Shown: positions 8,651-18,514 of the stretch, piece by piece
Layout: the number at the start of each line of letters is the position of its first letter
Position numbering within the stretch: the first letter of the stretch is position 1
Assembly (NCBI GenBank): GCA_029563075.1
Contig: JAKQTN010000055.1
Span: 1-61,072, forward strand
DNA: 61,072 nucleotides
Direction of reading: 5' to 3'
DNA from: Pseudomonadota bacterium
GTDB lineage: Bacteria > Pseudomonadota > Gammaproteobacteria > Burkholderiales > Methylophilaceae
Notes under the pieces: generated by a model
Seen by the model: the letters and a program-made list of their open reading frames with translations, nothing else
The model's database searches: none
What the model was told of the DNA's origin: nothing
Position numbers and translations under genes: made by a program

Positions 8651-9934
8651 TTAAGTGAGCACGTCCGACCAGATATTGGCTGCCCAGGCGTTAGCGTATT
8701 GTCCTTCCTGTTCGGAAGGGTTCGCAGAAACCCCGCCGCCTTCAGCGGCGACCATGATTCTCTTGGTTTCGTCATAGCGGTATACATTGGCCACATGCAT
8801 GGCTTGCCGGTCATCCACATAGCTATAGCAGGTATTGGCAAACACCGGAGCGGCGTCTGGCATCTGCCCGCTCATGAGCGCCACGATGGCGTTAGCGCAA
8901 ACTCTGGCCTGGCTGGTAGCCATATGTGCGGATTTTGGCAGGGCGGCGGAAACGCTGTCGCCAATCACGTGCACATTCGGCGCTAGTCTGGATTCGTAAG
9001 TTAAAAAATCCACTTCGCACCAGCGTTTGTCGATATTGTTGAGGCCGGCCATTTGTGCAGGCTTTCCGGCGCGTTGCGGCGGAATAATATTGAGCACATT
9101 GGCGGTGACCGCTTCAAAATCGGTCTTCACCGATTTAGTTGTGATATCGACTTCAACTACCACATTGTTCGGGCGGTAATCAATCATGCCTGCGTACATT
9201 TCAGCCCATACTTTGGTGAACAAGCCTTTTTTAGAAACGATTTCCTGGTTGGCATCCAGCACGATAATTTTGCTGTTGGGTTTGCTGGCTTTAAAATAAC
9301 TTGCCACCTGGCACACCCGCTCATAAGGCCCTGGCGGGCAGCGGTATGGCGCTTTGGGCACATTCATGACAAATACGCCGCCGTCTGGCATAGATTCCAA
9401 CTGTTGGCGCAAGTTGACGGTTTGCCAGCCGGCTTTCCATGCATGCGGCACTTGCTGCTGCGCTTCTGCGGATTGCAAATTTGGTAAGGTGTCGTAGATA
9501 AAATCAATTCCCGGCGCGATGATCAGGCGGTCATACGCCATCTCGCCACGTTTCGTGCTTACCTTTTTGGCGGCGACGTCAATCGCAGTGACTTCATCCT
9601 GCACCCATTTTACGCCATGATTTTTTTTGATTAAATCATAGCCAAAAGTGAGGTCATGAATTTTCTTGCTGCCGCCCAGCACCAGATTGCTGAGTGGACA
9701 CGATACGAACTGATCCGATTTTTCAATCACAACCACTTCAATATTACCCAGGCTCCACATGCGGATATATTTAGCCGCAGTGGTGCCGGCATAGCCGCCG
9801 CCAATCACGACGATACGCCCCAGCGGCGGTTTGCTGGCGCGCGAAAAGCTGCTTGGACTTAGCAGCAGCATACCTGCAGCACCGGCCGCTTTAATGAACG
9901 CGCGGCGGCTAACTTCCAGGAAATCAGTCTGCAT
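8651..9934 (-). CDS. fccB: Flavocytochrome c sulfide dehydrogenase, flavoprotein subunit
   Basis: The 427-residue FAD protein oxidises sulfide in the periplasm and passes electrons to its cytochrome partner. A Tat signal is present (SRRAFIKAAGAAG, residues 9-21). The FAD-binding GGGYAG is at 45-50. Cys79 in VSCPLSNL matches the cysteine that binds FAD covalently in this family. The block YRCPPGPYERVCQ and the C-terminal NTCYSYVDD complete the signature, including cysteines expected at the redox disulfide. Its start overlaps fccA by 11 bp. Flavoproteins of this family can also act as SoxF; the cytochrome pairing favours Fcc. Confidence 0.9.
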   Translation of the reverse strand: MQTDFLEVSRRAFIKAAGAAGMLLLSPSSFSRASKPPLGRIVVIGGGYAGTTAAKYIRMWSLGNIEVVVIEKSDQFVSCPLSNLVLGGSKKIHDLTFGYDLIKKNHGVKWVQDEVTAIDVAAKKVSTKRGEMAYDRLIIAPGIDFIYDTLPNLQSAEAQQQVPHAWKAGWQTVNLRQQLESMPDGGVFVMNVPKAPYRCPPGPYERVCQVASYFKASKPNSKIIVLDANQEIVSKKGLFTKVWAEMYAGMIDYRPNNVVVEVDITTKSVKTDFEAVTANVLNIIPPQRAGKPAQMAGLNNIDKRWCEVDFLTYESRLAPNVHVIGDSVSAALPKSAHMATSQARVCANAIVALMSGQMPDAAPVFANTCYSYVDDRQAMHVANVYRYDETKRIMVAAEGGGVSANPSEQEGQYANAWAANIWSDVLT

Positions 9935-10292
9935 GATTTGCCTTTAATAATTGGGGTTTGGGGTTAATATTCTCAGCACGTTTTTGCAGCGAAAAATAGA
10001 CCGCAAGCTGATTGATTTCTTCCGGATCGAGCCCTTTGGCATGATGATGCATGACCGTAGCAGGGCGAGAGCCATTTCTGAAGCCTTGCATTTGGGTAAT
10101 GAAGTAACCTGATTCCAAGCCCGCAAGTGTCGGGGTTGCGTTAGCACTATTGCCAAGCGTGCCGTGGCAAGCCGCACAGGAAGCGGCGAGCGTTCGTATG
10201 TGGGTGCCTGAAAAAACAAAAACCTCAGCAGCACTCGCTTCTGAGGTTGTGAGTATGTGTACCAATAACCAGAAAGTGAATCGTGATCGCAT
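9924..10292 (-). CDS. fccA: Flavocytochrome c, monohaem cytochrome subunit
   Basis: A 122-residue exported class I cytochrome c with one haem site, CAACH at residues 39-43, and a probable distal ligand Met in TVMHHHAKG or nearby. The order cytochrome-then-FCSD flavoprotein with an 11-bp overlap identifies it as the FccA-type partner. It carries only one haem, as in Chlorobium-type enzymes, whereas the Chromatium subunit has two. ATG at 10292 is preferred; a GTG at 10301 would add three residues. The start codon lies in an inverted repeat. Confidence 0.82.
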   Translation of the reverse strand: MRSRFTFWLLVHILTTSEASAAEVFVFSGTHIRTLAASCAACHGTLGNSANATPTLAGLESGYFITQMQGFRNGSRPATVMHHHAKGLDPEEINQLAVYFSLQKRAENINPKPQLLKANHAD

Positions 10293-10319
10293 GGTGTTCA
10301 CTTGATATTAAAACACCAT
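10291..10319. promoter_or_regulatory. Inverted repeat over the fccA start codon
   Basis: ATGGTGTT (10291-10298) and AACACCAT (10312-10319) form an 8-bp inverted repeat with a 13-nt gap. In the fccA mRNA the AUG would fall in the 3' arm of a hairpin. It could be a DNA operator or a translation-limiting hairpin; neither is proven. Confidence 0.4.
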
Positions 10320-10366
10320 TCTAAATGTTTTTGCCAAGTAGTTGGCAATTCAACCTACATAATTTA

Positions 10367-10852
10367 TCAGAAGCATCTTTCTTCTTTGCAGCCGTCATCT
10401 TTTACACCAAGGCTTGATAGAAACTCAACCATATGGGTGTTGCCCTCTTCGCGGAAATAGCGAATAAGAGAAACATCGCCTTTGAGTTTCACGTTGACAT
10501 CCGCACCATTGCTAGCTAGAAATTTTGCCATTTCTTCTTGCCCATTAAGCGCTGCCAACATAAATGCCGTATGAATCGCGACAGGATGAACATAATTGAT
10601 ATCAGCGCCTTTGCTTAGCAGGAATTTTACAGTTGGAATATCGCCTTTATTGGCTGCCATTTGCAATGGCGACCAACCAAAGATTTTTTCATTAACTATT
10701 TTTGGCTCAGCTTTCACATATTTTTCTACAATTTTCAGCTTGCCTTCTGTCAGCGCGTCGCTAAACTCAAGCGATTCATCATCGGTGAGTGCGGTACTAT
10801 TTAATGAAAAACTCAACGCTAATGCGGCAAATATTATTTTTAACATATTCAT
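10367..10852 (-). CDS. Small exported ankyrin-repeat protein
   Basis: A 161-residue protein with a signal peptide (MNMLKIIFAALALSFSLNSTA) and about three to four ankyrin repeats (FGWSPLQMAANKGDIPTVKFLLSKGADINYV; TAFMLAALNGQEEMAKFLASNGADVNV). It ends with a cysteine pair (DGCKEERCF). An AAGGAA box lies 9 bp upstream of the ATG. It sits between purL and fccA on the same strand. Function unknown; protein binding in the periplasm is inferred. Confidence 0.85.
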   Translation of the reverse strand: MNMLKIIFAALALSFSLNSTALTDDESLEFSDALTEGKLKIVEKYVKAEPKIVNEKIFGWSPLQMAANKGDIPTVKFLLSKGADINYVHPVAIHTAFMLAALNGQEEMAKFLASNGADVNVKLKGDVSLIRYFREEGNTHMVEFLSSLGVKDDGCKEERCF

Positions 10853-10884
10853 ACTGCTTTTTTCCTTATTCTAATGATTACCAG

Positions 10885-13800
10885 TTAGGCGATATATTTT
10901 CTTGCATTACGGAACATCCGCATCCAGGGTGCATCTTCAAGCCAGTCATCGGGATGCCAGGAATGCTGTGCTGCTCTGAATACCCGTTCAGGATGTGGCA
11001 TCATAATACTAAAACGCCCATCTGTGGTGGTTAGTCCGGTAATTCCCTGCGGCGATCCGTTCGGATTAAACGGATAGATTTCAGTTGGCGTTGACGCATG
11101 GTCAATAAAACGCATCGTTACCAGCTTTTTATCCAGCGCGTGATTGACAGCATTTTCACCGGAAAATTCCGCAAATCCTTCGCCATGCGCAACGGCAATC
11201 GGCATGCGGCTTCCAGCCATGCCCTTAAAGAACAGCGAAGGTGATTCCAGCACTTCCACCATCGCAAAACGCGCCTCGAACTGCTCGGATTTGTTGCGTA
11301 CAAAGTGTGGCCAGTGCTCGCTGCCAGGGATGATCGAGTGTAAATTGCTCATCATTTGGCAGCCATTGCACACCCCGAGGGCGAACGAATCGCTGCGGTT
11401 GAAGAAGGCGCTGAATTCGTCCCGCGCGCGGCCGTTGAATAAAATGGATTTCGCCCAGCCTTCGCCTGCGCCCAGCACGTCGCCGTATGAAAAGCCGCCG
11501 CAGGCTACAAAGCCAGCAAAGTCTTTAAGCGACGCGCGGCCGGAGATGATGTCGCTCATATGCACGTCAAAAGCGGCAAAGCCCGCGCGGTCAAATGCAG
11601 CAGCCATCTCCACCTGGCCGTTCACGCCTTGTTCGCGCAGGATGGCCATGCGCGGGCGTGATTTGTTGAGGTAAGGCGCAGCGATATTTTCATTGATGTC
11701 AAAGGTCGTATGCACATGCAAGCCAGTATCAGCTTCGTCCAGAATACGGTCATATTCCTGCTGGGCGCAGGCAGGGTTATCGCGCAGGCTTTGCATGCGG
11801 TAGGTGGTTTCTGACCACATGCGGTGCAAATTGATGCGGCTATCGCTGAATATTGTTTTACCGTGCTGCGTAATCTGGATTTGAGCGTTGTTGTTCACGG
11901 TGCCAATGTAATGTGCGCAGCCGGCAAGCAGTTGATTCAATGTATTCAGAATCTCATCGGCCTGCGAGGCGCGTACTTGCAGCACCGCCCCAAGTTCCTC
12001 GTTAAACAGCGCTGCTACGCTATCGCCAGAAAGCCCGTCGATATTGGCTTGCAGGCCGCAATGCCCTGCAAACGCCATTTCGCACAAGGTGACAAGCAAG
12101 CCGCCGTCGCTACGGTCGTGGTAGGCCAGAATTTTGTTGTCGCTATTCAGTCGTTGAACGGCTGCAAAAAACGCTTTGAGCTGTTCAGGGCTGTCGACAT
12201 CCGGCGCATCATTGCCAAGCTGGCTATACACTTGCGCCAGGCTGCTACCGCCCATGCGGTTTTTGCCATTGCCAAGATCAATTAAGATGAGCTTGGTTTC
12301 GCCCATGTCCGTACGCAACTGCGGCGTGAGGGTTTTGCGCGTATCCGGCGTATTGGCAAAAGCGGTCACCACCAGTGAAATCGGCGAAGTGACTGCTTTA
12401 TCCTGATTGTTTTCCTGCCAAACCGTCTTCATGCTCATGGAGTCTTTGCCGACCGGAATGCTGATGCCAAGTTGCGGGCACAATTCCATGCCTACGGCCT
12501 TGACCGTGGCAAACAATGCGGCATCTTCGCCGGCATGCCCCGCAGGCGCCATCCAGTTGGCAGAGAGTTTTAAGTTGCCAATATCGTCAATCAGGCTGGC
12601 AGCAATGTTGGTGATGGCCTCGCCAATCGCCATGCGGCCGGAGGCTGGTGCGTCAATCAATGCGAGCGGCGCTTTTTCGCCAATGGCAAACGCTTCGCCG
12701 ATGTTGGTTTCAAAGCCTGCCAGCGTTACCGCCACATCGCTCACGGGCACTTGCCAAGGGCCGACCATCTGGTCGCGTGCGATAAGGCCGGTCACGGTGC
12801 GGTCGCCAATGGTAATCAGGAATGTTTTATCCGCCACGCCGGGCAGGCGTAATACACGCGTTGCAGCGTCTTTAATATCAATCTTGCCAGTATCAAAAGC
12901 AGCTAGTTTCCTGCTGATGCTTTTTACGTCGCGCGTCATTTTAGGCGGTTTGCCAAGCAAGACGGACAAATCCATATCCACAGGTTTGTTGTTAAAGTGG
13001 CTGTCCGCGACGGTTAAATGGCGCTCTTCGGTGGCATGGCCTACAACCGCAAACGGGCAGCGCTCACGCGCGCAAATGGCTTCAAATAGCGGCAGATTTT
13101 CTTGCGCCACTGCCATCACATAACGTTCCTGCGCCTCGTTACTCCAGAGCTCGCGTGGCGACATGCCGGGTTCCTCGTTGTGCACATTACGCAGCTGAAA
13201 AATCGCGCCGACTTTAGCGTCGTTTACCAATTCTGGAAAGGCATTGGAAATGCCGCCCGCGCCCACATCATGGATGCTCAAAATCGGGTTTTTATCGCCT
13301 AACTGCCAGCAGCGGTCAATCACTTCCTGCGCACGGCGTTGCAGTTCTGGATTGCCGCGCTGCACCGAATCAAAGTCCAGATTTTCCGTGTTGCTGCCGG
13401 TGTCCATGCTGGATGCGGCGCCGCCGCCCAGGCCAATCAGCATGGCAGGGCCGCCGAGTTGAATGAGCGCCGCACCGGCCGGAATCGGGTTCTTTTTTGA
13501 ATGCGATGCTGAGATATTGCCGACCCCGCCTGCCAGCATGATTGGCTTATGATAACCGCGCACTTCTGGCTGGCCGTTCTGGCCATAGGTTTCCAGTTCA
13601 AAAGTACGGAAGTAGCCGGCGATATTGGGGCGCCCAAACTCGTTGTTATAGGCTGCGCCACCCAGAGGGCCATCGACCATGATTTGCAAAGGTGATGCGA
13701 TGCGGCCCGGTTTTCCGTAGGGTTTTTCCCATGGTTGGGCAAAGTCAGGAATATTCAGGTTGGATACGGAAAATCCGGTTAACCCCGCTTTGGGTTTGGA

Positions 13801-14790
13801 ACCGCTGCCAGTTGCGCCTTCATCGCGGATCTCGCCGCCCGCACCAGTCGCCGCGCCGGCAAAAGGGGAAATGGCAGTGGGATGGTTATGCGTTTCCACC
13901 TTCATCAGGTAGTGCATGTTTTCTTCTGTAAAGCCGTATTCACCATCTTTTGGGTAAAAACGCCTGGTTTTTTGGCCTGCAACAATCGAGGCATTGTCGG
14001 CATAAGCGACCACCGTGCTGCCCGGGTTGAGCTTGTGCGTGTTGCGGATCATGCCGAACAATGAGTTGTCCTGTACCTCGCCGTCAATTACCCAGTCTGC
14101 ATTGAAAATCTTGTGGCGGCAATGTTCCGAGTTGGCTTGCGCGAACATCATCAGTTCGACGTCGGTGGGGTTGCGACCGATTTTTGTAAAATTTTCGAAT
14201 AGATAATCCACTTCATCAGGCGAAAGCGCCAGCCCCATGTCGCTATTGGCCTTATTCAGCGCGGTTTTGCCGCCCTGCAGAATATCCACCGAGCTAAGCG
14301 GTGCGGGCTCTGCGCTGTGATGCAGCTTTTGTGCGTCATTGAGTTGGCCGACGACGGTTTCGGTCATGCGGTCGTGAATCTGTGTATTTAGAGCAGTTTT
14401 TTCGGCATCGTTCAGCGGCTTGCCATCATTGGTCGTGACATAGTATGCAATGCCGCGCTCAAGCCGTAAAAGATTAGTCAGGCCACAGTTCTTAGCAATG
14501 TCCGTCGCGCGTGAAGCCCAGGGTGAAATCGTGCCAATGCGTGGAATGACCAGAAACAATTCGCCGGCGGGCGCTTCGGTGTTGGACTTCGGACCGTAGG
14601 TGAGAATCTGTTCAAGCGTGTGCTGCTGGCTTTCAGAAAGCGCTGATTCGCCAAACGCAAAGTGCATAAACTCTGCGTAAATATGTTTGATGTTGGGGGC
14701 GGATTTCTTTAAGGTGGCGTACAGTTTATCAAGACGAAACTGCGATAAAGCAGGGCTGCCGCGAAGGCTTAAAAATTGGGTGCTTGGCAT
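10885..14790 (-). CDS. purL: Phosphoribosylformylglycinamidine synthase
   Basis: The 1301-residue large-type PurL catalyses the ATP- and glutamine-dependent conversion of FGAR to FGAM in purine synthesis. Order: N-terminal PurS-like part, linker, two AIRS-like synthase halves ([14 protein letters not shown]...[31 protein letters not shown]) and a C-terminal class I glutaminase with the nucleophile Cys in GVCNGCQMM and the PHPERVFR histidine/glutamate pair. Length agrees with E. coli PurL (1295). No other pur gene is nearby. Confidence 0.98.
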   Translation of the reverse strand: MPSTQFLSLRGSPALSQFRLDKLYATLKKSAPNIKHIYAEFMHFAFGESALSESQQHTLEQILTYGPKSNTEAPAGELFLVIPRIGTISPWASRATDIAKNCGLTNLLRLERGIAYYVTTNDGKPLNDAEKTALNTQIHDRMTETVVGQLNDAQKLHHSAEPAPLSSVDILQGGKTALNKANSDMGLALSPDEVDYLFENFTKIGRNPTDVELMMFAQANSEHCRHKIFNADWVIDGEVQDNSLFGMIRNTHKLNPGSTVVAYADNASIVAGQKTRRFYPKDGEYGFTEENMHYLMKVETHNHPTAISPFAGAATGAGGEIRDEGATGSGSKPKAGLTGFSVSNLNIPDFAQPWEKPYGKPGRIASPLQIMVDGPLGGAAYNNEFGRPNIAGYFRTFELETYGQNGQPEVRGYHKPIMLAGGVGNISASHSKKNPIPAGAALIQLGGPAMLIGLGGGAASSMDTGSNTENLDFDSVQRGNPELQRRAQEVIDRCWQLGDKNPILSIHDVGAGGISNAFPELVNDAKVGAIFQLRNVHNEEPGMSPRELWSNEAQERYVMAVAQENLPLFEAICARERCPFAVVGHATEERHLTVADSHFNNKPVDMDLSVLLGKPPKMTRDVKSISRKLAAFDTGKIDIKDAATRVLRLPGVADKTFLITIGDRTVTGLIARDQMVGPWQVPVSDVAVTLAGFETNIGEAFAIGEKAPLALIDAPASGRMAIGEAITNIAASLIDDIGNLKLSANWMAPAGHAGEDAALFATVKAVGMELCPQLGISIPVGKDSMSMKTVWQENNQDKAVTSPISLVVTAFANTPDTRKTLTPQLRTDMGETKLILIDLGNGKNRMGGSSLAQVYSQLGNDAPDVDSPEQLKAFFAAVQRLNSDNKILAYHDRSDGGLLVTLCEMAFAGHCGLQANIDGLSGDSVAALFNEELGAVLQVRASQADEILNTLNQLLAGCAHYIGTVNNNAQIQITQHGKTIFSDSRINLHRMWSETTYRMQSLRDNPACAQQEYDRILDEADTGLHVHTTFDINENIAAPYLNKSRPRMAILREQGVNGQVEMAAAFDRAGFAAFDVHMSDIISGRASLKDFAGFVACGGFSYGDVLGAGEGWAKSILFNGRARDEFSAFFNRSDSFALGVCNGCQMMSNLHSIIPGSEHWPHFVRNKSEQFEARFAMVEVLESPSLFFKGMAGSRMPIAVAHGEGFAEFSGENAVNHALDKKLVTMRFIDHASTPTEIYPFNPNGSPQGITGLTTTDGRFSIMMPHPERVFRAAQHSWHPDDWLEDAPWMRMFRNARKYIA

Positions 14791-14878
14791 GGATGGTATG
14801 AAGGCTAAAATTTAGTGTATTTAAGCCATATTTTAACAGAAAGCCTGCTGGAGCTTATTAAATTTTACAGGCTAAAAT

Positions 14879-16669
14879 TTACATGCCCAGTGCTCTTGCG
14901 CCTTGGTAGAAAATAAAGCTCACCAGCCATGCCAGTCCTAGCGACCAAACAATCGATAGCCACATGAATCTGCTGCTTTTTGACTCGCTTTTTAACGTGG
15001 CGATGGTGGATAAGCAAGGTGTGTAGATGAGCGTGAACAGCATAAAGCTCATGCCCTGTACCCAATCGATGTTGATTGCGATTTGCTGGCTAAGCGCATC
15101 TCCTTGCAGGCCGTAAATCACCGCGAGCGAGCCGATGACAATCTCTTTGGCCACGAAGCCGAATATCAACGCAATCGCCAGCTGCGAATCAATGCCGATC
15201 GGGTTGAGAATTGGTGCAAACAGCGTGCCGATTTGCCCGGCCAGCGTGCCGCTGCTGGCGGGCGGCACGTCGGTAGGAAAGTGCGTAAGCGCCCAAACCA
15301 GCACCACACCGATTACAATAAATTTAGTGGCACGATTCAGAAAATACTTGACCTCTTGCCAGCCGCGCAGCCATATCTGGCGCGGGGTAGGGAAGCGGTA
15401 AGGCGGCAGCTCCAGGATAAATGGCTCGCTGCTTTTGTATTGGTTCTTAAACAAAACGGCGGTTAGGAATATGGTGGCAAAACTTGCCATGTAAAGCGCA
15501 AACATGATGTAAGGCGCTTGTTTTGCAGTAAATAGCGTGGCAATCAAAAACAAGAACACCTGCAGCCTTGCCGAGCACAGTGAAAGCGGAATAACCAGCA
15601 TGGTTAACAAGCGCATCGGACGGCTGCGCATCACACGTGTGCCCATGAGTGCGGGCACATTGCAGCCGAATCCCATTAGCATCATGACAAAGCCGCGGCC
15701 ATCGAGGCCGATTTTGGCCATGAAGGCATCCATCAGAAAAGCGGCGCGCGATAAATAGCCGCTGTCCTCGACCATGCTCATCACCAGAAAGAACAATACG
15801 ATAATCGGCACGAATGCCGCTACAGTGCTAATGCCGTTAAAAATGCCATCCAGCAGCAAGCCGTTGAGCCAGCTCGGCAGGGCGGACAGCAGCGGATCGA
15901 GAACGCTGGAACGGAGCAGGGCGAGCAGCCATGCCATGCCGTCCTGCAGCGGCTTGCCGGCAGTGAAAATAAACTGGAACAGCAAAAACATGGCCGCAAA
16001 AAAAATCGGCAAACCAAACCACGGGTGCAGCAGCACTTTGTCAATGTTGTCGGTGGTTTTATCGGCAAGCTGGGTAGGCATTTGCACGGTTTTTTTAACA
16101 ATATCGAGCATGTCCTGCTCAATCTGGACGTCGGCTTCAAGCAGGGATGCGATGGTTTGTGACGAAACGCGGTTGGGTTTTTCTTCCATTTGCCTGGCCG
16201 CCACCTGTAGTGCCTGTGGACAGCCATCGCCATATTTGGCGCTGATCAGCATGACTGGCAGGCCAAGCTGCCTGGACATGGCTTCGGCATCAATGCTGAT
16301 GCCCGCACGTTTGGCTTCATCCTGCATGTTGAGCAGCAAAATGGCGGGCAGTCCAAGGTTTTTAAGCTGCAAGGCCAGCGATAACTGGCGGTCGATCTGT
16401 GAGCTGTTGAGCACAATAATAGCCAAATCCACCGGGTTGCTGCTCAGGAAATGGCGCACTACCTGTTCGTCATCCGAAAAGCCGTGCAAATCGTACAAGC
16501 CGGGCAAATCAACCAGTTCGGCAATATGGCCGCCGATTAGGATCTTGGCGCTCATTAAATCTACCGTGATGCCTGGCCAGTTGCCGACGCGTGCCGAGGC
16601 GCCGCTCAGGCGGTTGAACAGGGTGGATTTGCCCGTGTTGGGCATGCCAAGCAGAGCGATACGTTTCAT
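14879..16669 (-). CDS. feoB: Ferrous iron transporter FeoB (short form)
   Basis: A 596-residue inner-membrane Fe(II) transporter. The N-terminal G domain shows G1 GMPNTGKS, switch/G2 threonine in NWPGITVD, G3 DLPG, G4 NMQD and G5 SAKYG. The C-terminal membrane part contains the two Gate blocks (GFGCNVPALMGTRVM and CSARLQVFLF). It is clearly shorter than E. coli FeoB (773), with a reduced spacer and C-terminal region; this short type is common in Betaproteobacteria. It lies 21 bp after feoA. No feoC follows. Confidence 0.95.
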   Translation of the reverse strand: MKRIALLGMPNTGKSTLFNRLSGASARVGNWPGITVDLMSAKILIGGHIAELVDLPGLYDLHGFSDDEQVVRHFLSSNPVDLAIIVLNSSQIDRQLSLALQLKNLGLPAILLLNMQDEAKRAGISIDAEAMSRQLGLPVMLISAKYGDGCPQALQVAARQMEEKPNRVSSQTIASLLEADVQIEQDMLDIVKKTVQMPTQLADKTTDNIDKVLLHPWFGLPIFFAAMFLLFQFIFTAGKPLQDGMAWLLALLRSSVLDPLLSALPSWLNGLLLDGIFNGISTVAAFVPIIVLFFLVMSMVEDSGYLSRAAFLMDAFMAKIGLDGRGFVMMLMGFGCNVPALMGTRVMRSRPMRLLTMLVIPLSLCSARLQVFLFLIATLFTAKQAPYIMFALYMASFATIFLTAVLFKNQYKSSEPFILELPPYRFPTPRQIWLRGWQEVKYFLNRATKFIVIGVVLVWALTHFPTDVPPASSGTLAGQIGTLFAPILNPIGIDSQLAIALIFGFVAKEIVIGSLAVIYGLQGDALSQQIAINIDWVQGMSFMLFTLIYTPCLSTIATLKSESKSSRFMWLSIVWSLGLAWLVSFIFYQGARALGM

Positions 16670-16690
16670 GGTGAGGCGTTTGGCTGCAAC

Positions 16691-16918
16691 CTAGGCAGCG
16701 TTGAGTTGAATGCGTTGTGCTTCGACGCCGCGTAAAATGATGTCTGTTGCGCCAATCCGCACATGTAGCGGACCATTAAAGCTGGCGCGGCGAATCAGCT
16801 CTATTTTTTTGCCAATTCTAAACCCCATGGCGTTCAGGCGCTGGTGTAGCGCTTGTTCAGCGTGTATCGCTTGAATGACGCCGTGCTCACCAGGGTTTAA
16901 ATTGCTTAAAATAGTCAT
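16691..16918 (-). CDS. feoA: FeoA family iron transport accessory protein
   Basis: A 75-residue SH3-fold cytoplasmic protein that supports FeoB. The pattern LNPGEHGVIQAIH, LNAMGFRIGKKIELIRRA, PLHVRIGATDIILRG matches FeoA throughout. It heads the feoA-feoB operon, and a Fur-like site lies 21 bp upstream of its ATG. Confidence 0.93.
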   Translation of the reverse strand: MTILSNLNPGEHGVIQAIHAEQALHQRLNAMGFRIGKKIELIRRASFNGPLHVRIGATDIILRGVEAQRIQLNAA

Positions 16919-16939
16919 GTGGTTATGAGTAATCTAAAT

Positions 16940-16959
16940 GATAATGGTTCTTAATTATC
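16940..16959. promoter_or_regulatory. Putative Fur box upstream of feoAB
   Basis: GATAATGGTTCTTAATTATC is an imperfect palindrome whose outer GATAAT/ATTATC halves match the Fur consensus, with one extra central base. It lies just upstream of feoA, so iron repression is expected. Confidence 0.6.
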
Positions 16960-16990
16960 ACATAATCTGATAAAAAGTCAATGTACAAAC

Positions 16991-17012
16991 AAAAAAGCCT
17001 GCAAAAGCAGGC
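16991..17012 (-). terminator. Rho-independent terminator of the PpiC gene
   Basis: GCCTGC (16997-17002), a 4-nt AAAA loop and GCAGGC (17007-17012); on the minus strand the hairpin is followed by six T. It lies 36 bp past the stop of the 17048..17860 gene. Confidence 0.85.
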
Positions 17013-17047
17013 CTATTTGTTAGCTAATGTTAAATTTTAGATGACGA

Positions 17048-17860
17048 CTATTTTTTATCGGTAATTCCAGGTACGTCGATTTTGGCTTTTGCTTTTAAAT
17101 CCAGCATCATTTTTTCGAGTTTGCGTTGTTGCAGGGTGCGCTCTAAGCCGTCTTTGACTTTGTCATACGGAGGCACTTGGGTGGCGCGGGTGTCTACCAG
17201 TTTAATGACATGCCAGCCAAATTGGGTTTGTACCGGCGTAGTAGAAACTTCACCTTTTTTCAGGCTAGTGACTGCGTCGCTGAATGGTTTAACCATGCCG
17301 GCCGGAGAGAACCAGCCTAAATCACCGCCTTTTTCTTTAGAGCCTGGGTCAAGCGATTTTTCTTTCGCGATTTTTGCAAAATCACTGCCTTTTTTTACCT
17401 GTGCCAAAATGTCATTGGCTTCAGCTTCGGTTTTTACCAGAATATGGCGTGCGCTGTATTCTTTATCGCCCAGTTCCTTTTTGTATTGTTCGTAAGCGGC
17501 TTTTTTGTCAGCATCAGTTACCGGATTTTTCTTCATAAAATCTTGGAGAAAAACATTCACTAATAATTTACGCTGCGCAAGTTCTTCATTCGTTTTGTAA
17601 TCCGGCAATTTGTCAATGCCTTGTTTTTGCGCCTCTTGATAGGCAAGCTCGGAGCCAATAAGCTCATTAATAATAGCAATTTTCATGTTCTCGCTAGGCT
17701 TCTGTCCGCGTGCTTGTGCATCCTTCATAATGTAATCCACCCACGATTGTTTAATGGCCTTGCCATTCACTGTGGCTGCTGCGTCTGCAGCATATAATGC
17801 CGGCGTGAAAGTTAAAGTGGAAAATGCTGCTAAGGTTATGAATAATTGGTTGATTTTCAT
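17048..17860 (-). CDS. Periplasmic parvulin-type peptidyl-prolyl isomerase
   Basis: The 270-residue protein has a signal peptide (cleavage near LYAADA), an N-terminal SurA-like helical chaperone part and a parvulin domain at about residues 135-230. That domain has the family blocks YSARHILVKTEAEAND, SLDPGSKEKGGDLGWFSPAGMVKPF and VQTQFGWHVIKLVD. It folds outer-membrane and periplasmic proteins. It is the last gene of a conserved betaproteobacterial set yciB-yciI-bolA-ppiC. PrsA or PpiD-like naming is possible; it lacks the membrane anchor of PpiD. Confidence 0.93.
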   Translation of the reverse strand: MKINQLFITLAAFSTLTFTPALYAADAAATVNGKAIKQSWVDYIMKDAQARGQKPSENMKIAIINELIGSELAYQEAQKQGIDKLPDYKTNEELAQRKLLVNVFLQDFMKKNPVTDADKKAAYEQYKKELGDKEYSARHILVKTEAEANDILAQVKKGSDFAKIAKEKSLDPGSKEKGGDLGWFSPAGMVKPFSDAVTSLKKGEVSTTPVQTQFGWHVIKLVDTRATQVPPYDKVKDGLERTLQQRKLEKMMLDLKAKAKIDVPGITDKK

Positions 17861-17906
17861 TAGAAATCCTTGAAATTAAAAATTTAATCCTGATTAAGTT
17901 TATACG

Positions 17907-18170
17907 TTAGATGGAATCGTCTGGCGAAATTGCAAGTATGCTTATAGCATGAATTTGTTGCGGGATTAAGTCAGCAAGTGCTTGATAAATTAAACGATGT
18001 CGCATTACCTGCGATTTTTGCGAAAAATGAGAGCTTACTATTTTTATGCTGAAATGTCCACCACCAGCATTGCCTTTGTGGTCTGCGTGCAGGGCGCTAT
18101 CATCTTGTATCTCAAGGCTTATCGGGTTTAATGCGGCCAGCCTTGCTGTTATGGTTTCAGTCAAATTCAT
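17907..18170 (-). CDS. bolA: BolA family protein
   Basis: An 87-residue BolA-fold protein, a partner of monothiol glutaredoxins in iron-sulfur handling and a stress-linked regulator. The C-terminal block MRHRLIYQALADLIPQQIHAISI matches the family, and the GGGHFSIKIVSSHF strand pair is typical. It lies 7 bp after yciI and 46 bp before ppiC. Confidence 0.9.
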   Translation of the reverse strand: MNLTETITARLAALNPISLEIQDDSALHADHKGNAGGGHFSIKIVSSHFSQKSQVMRHRLIYQALADLIPQQIHAISILAISPDDSI

Positions 18171-18177
18171 GCTGTGC

Positions 18178-18477
18178 TTAGGGCAGCGTTTTGCGAAAAG
18201 GTTTCACAACTACGTTTGCATATACCCCCGCGCTGACAAACGGGTCGGCCTCCGCCCAGCTTTTTGCAGCTTGCAAATCCGAAAATTCGGCCACAATCAG
18301 ACTGCCGCTAAAGCCCGCTGGACCTGGATCTGCGCTATCAATGGCGGGGAAAGGCCCAGCCAGTAATAACTTGCCCTGGTTTTGCAGTTCTGTAAGCCGC
18401 GCCAGATGTGCTGGCCTGGCATTCATGCGCTTTTCAAGGCTGTTTGGAGCATCTTCTGCAATGATGGCGTACCACAT
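18178..18477 (-). CDS. yciI: YciI family protein
   Basis: A 99-residue dimeric alpha-beta barrel protein starting [25 protein letters not shown], as in E. coli YciI. The conserved His/Asp residues ([20 protein letters not shown]) are present. Biological reaction unknown. The frame is open up to 18531, but that would overlap yciB, and the internal ATG matches the family N terminus. Confidence 0.9.
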   Translation of the reverse strand: MWYAIIAEDAPNSLEKRMNARPAHLARLTELQNQGKLLLAGPFPAIDSADPGPAGFSGSLIVAEFSDLQAAKSWAEADPFVSAGVYANVVVKPFRKTLP

Positions 18478-18514
18478 TAGATAGGCTCCATAAATTCTGA
18501 ATGTTGAAAGGCGT

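Noticed and set aside
12407-13123. 238-codon plus-strand frame inside purL
   Set aside because: Antisense shadow; serine/alanine-rich composition arises from the reverse of purL codons.
15774-16694. 306-codon plus-strand frame opposite feoB
   Set aside because: Antisense shadow of the conserved G domain and membrane part of FeoB.
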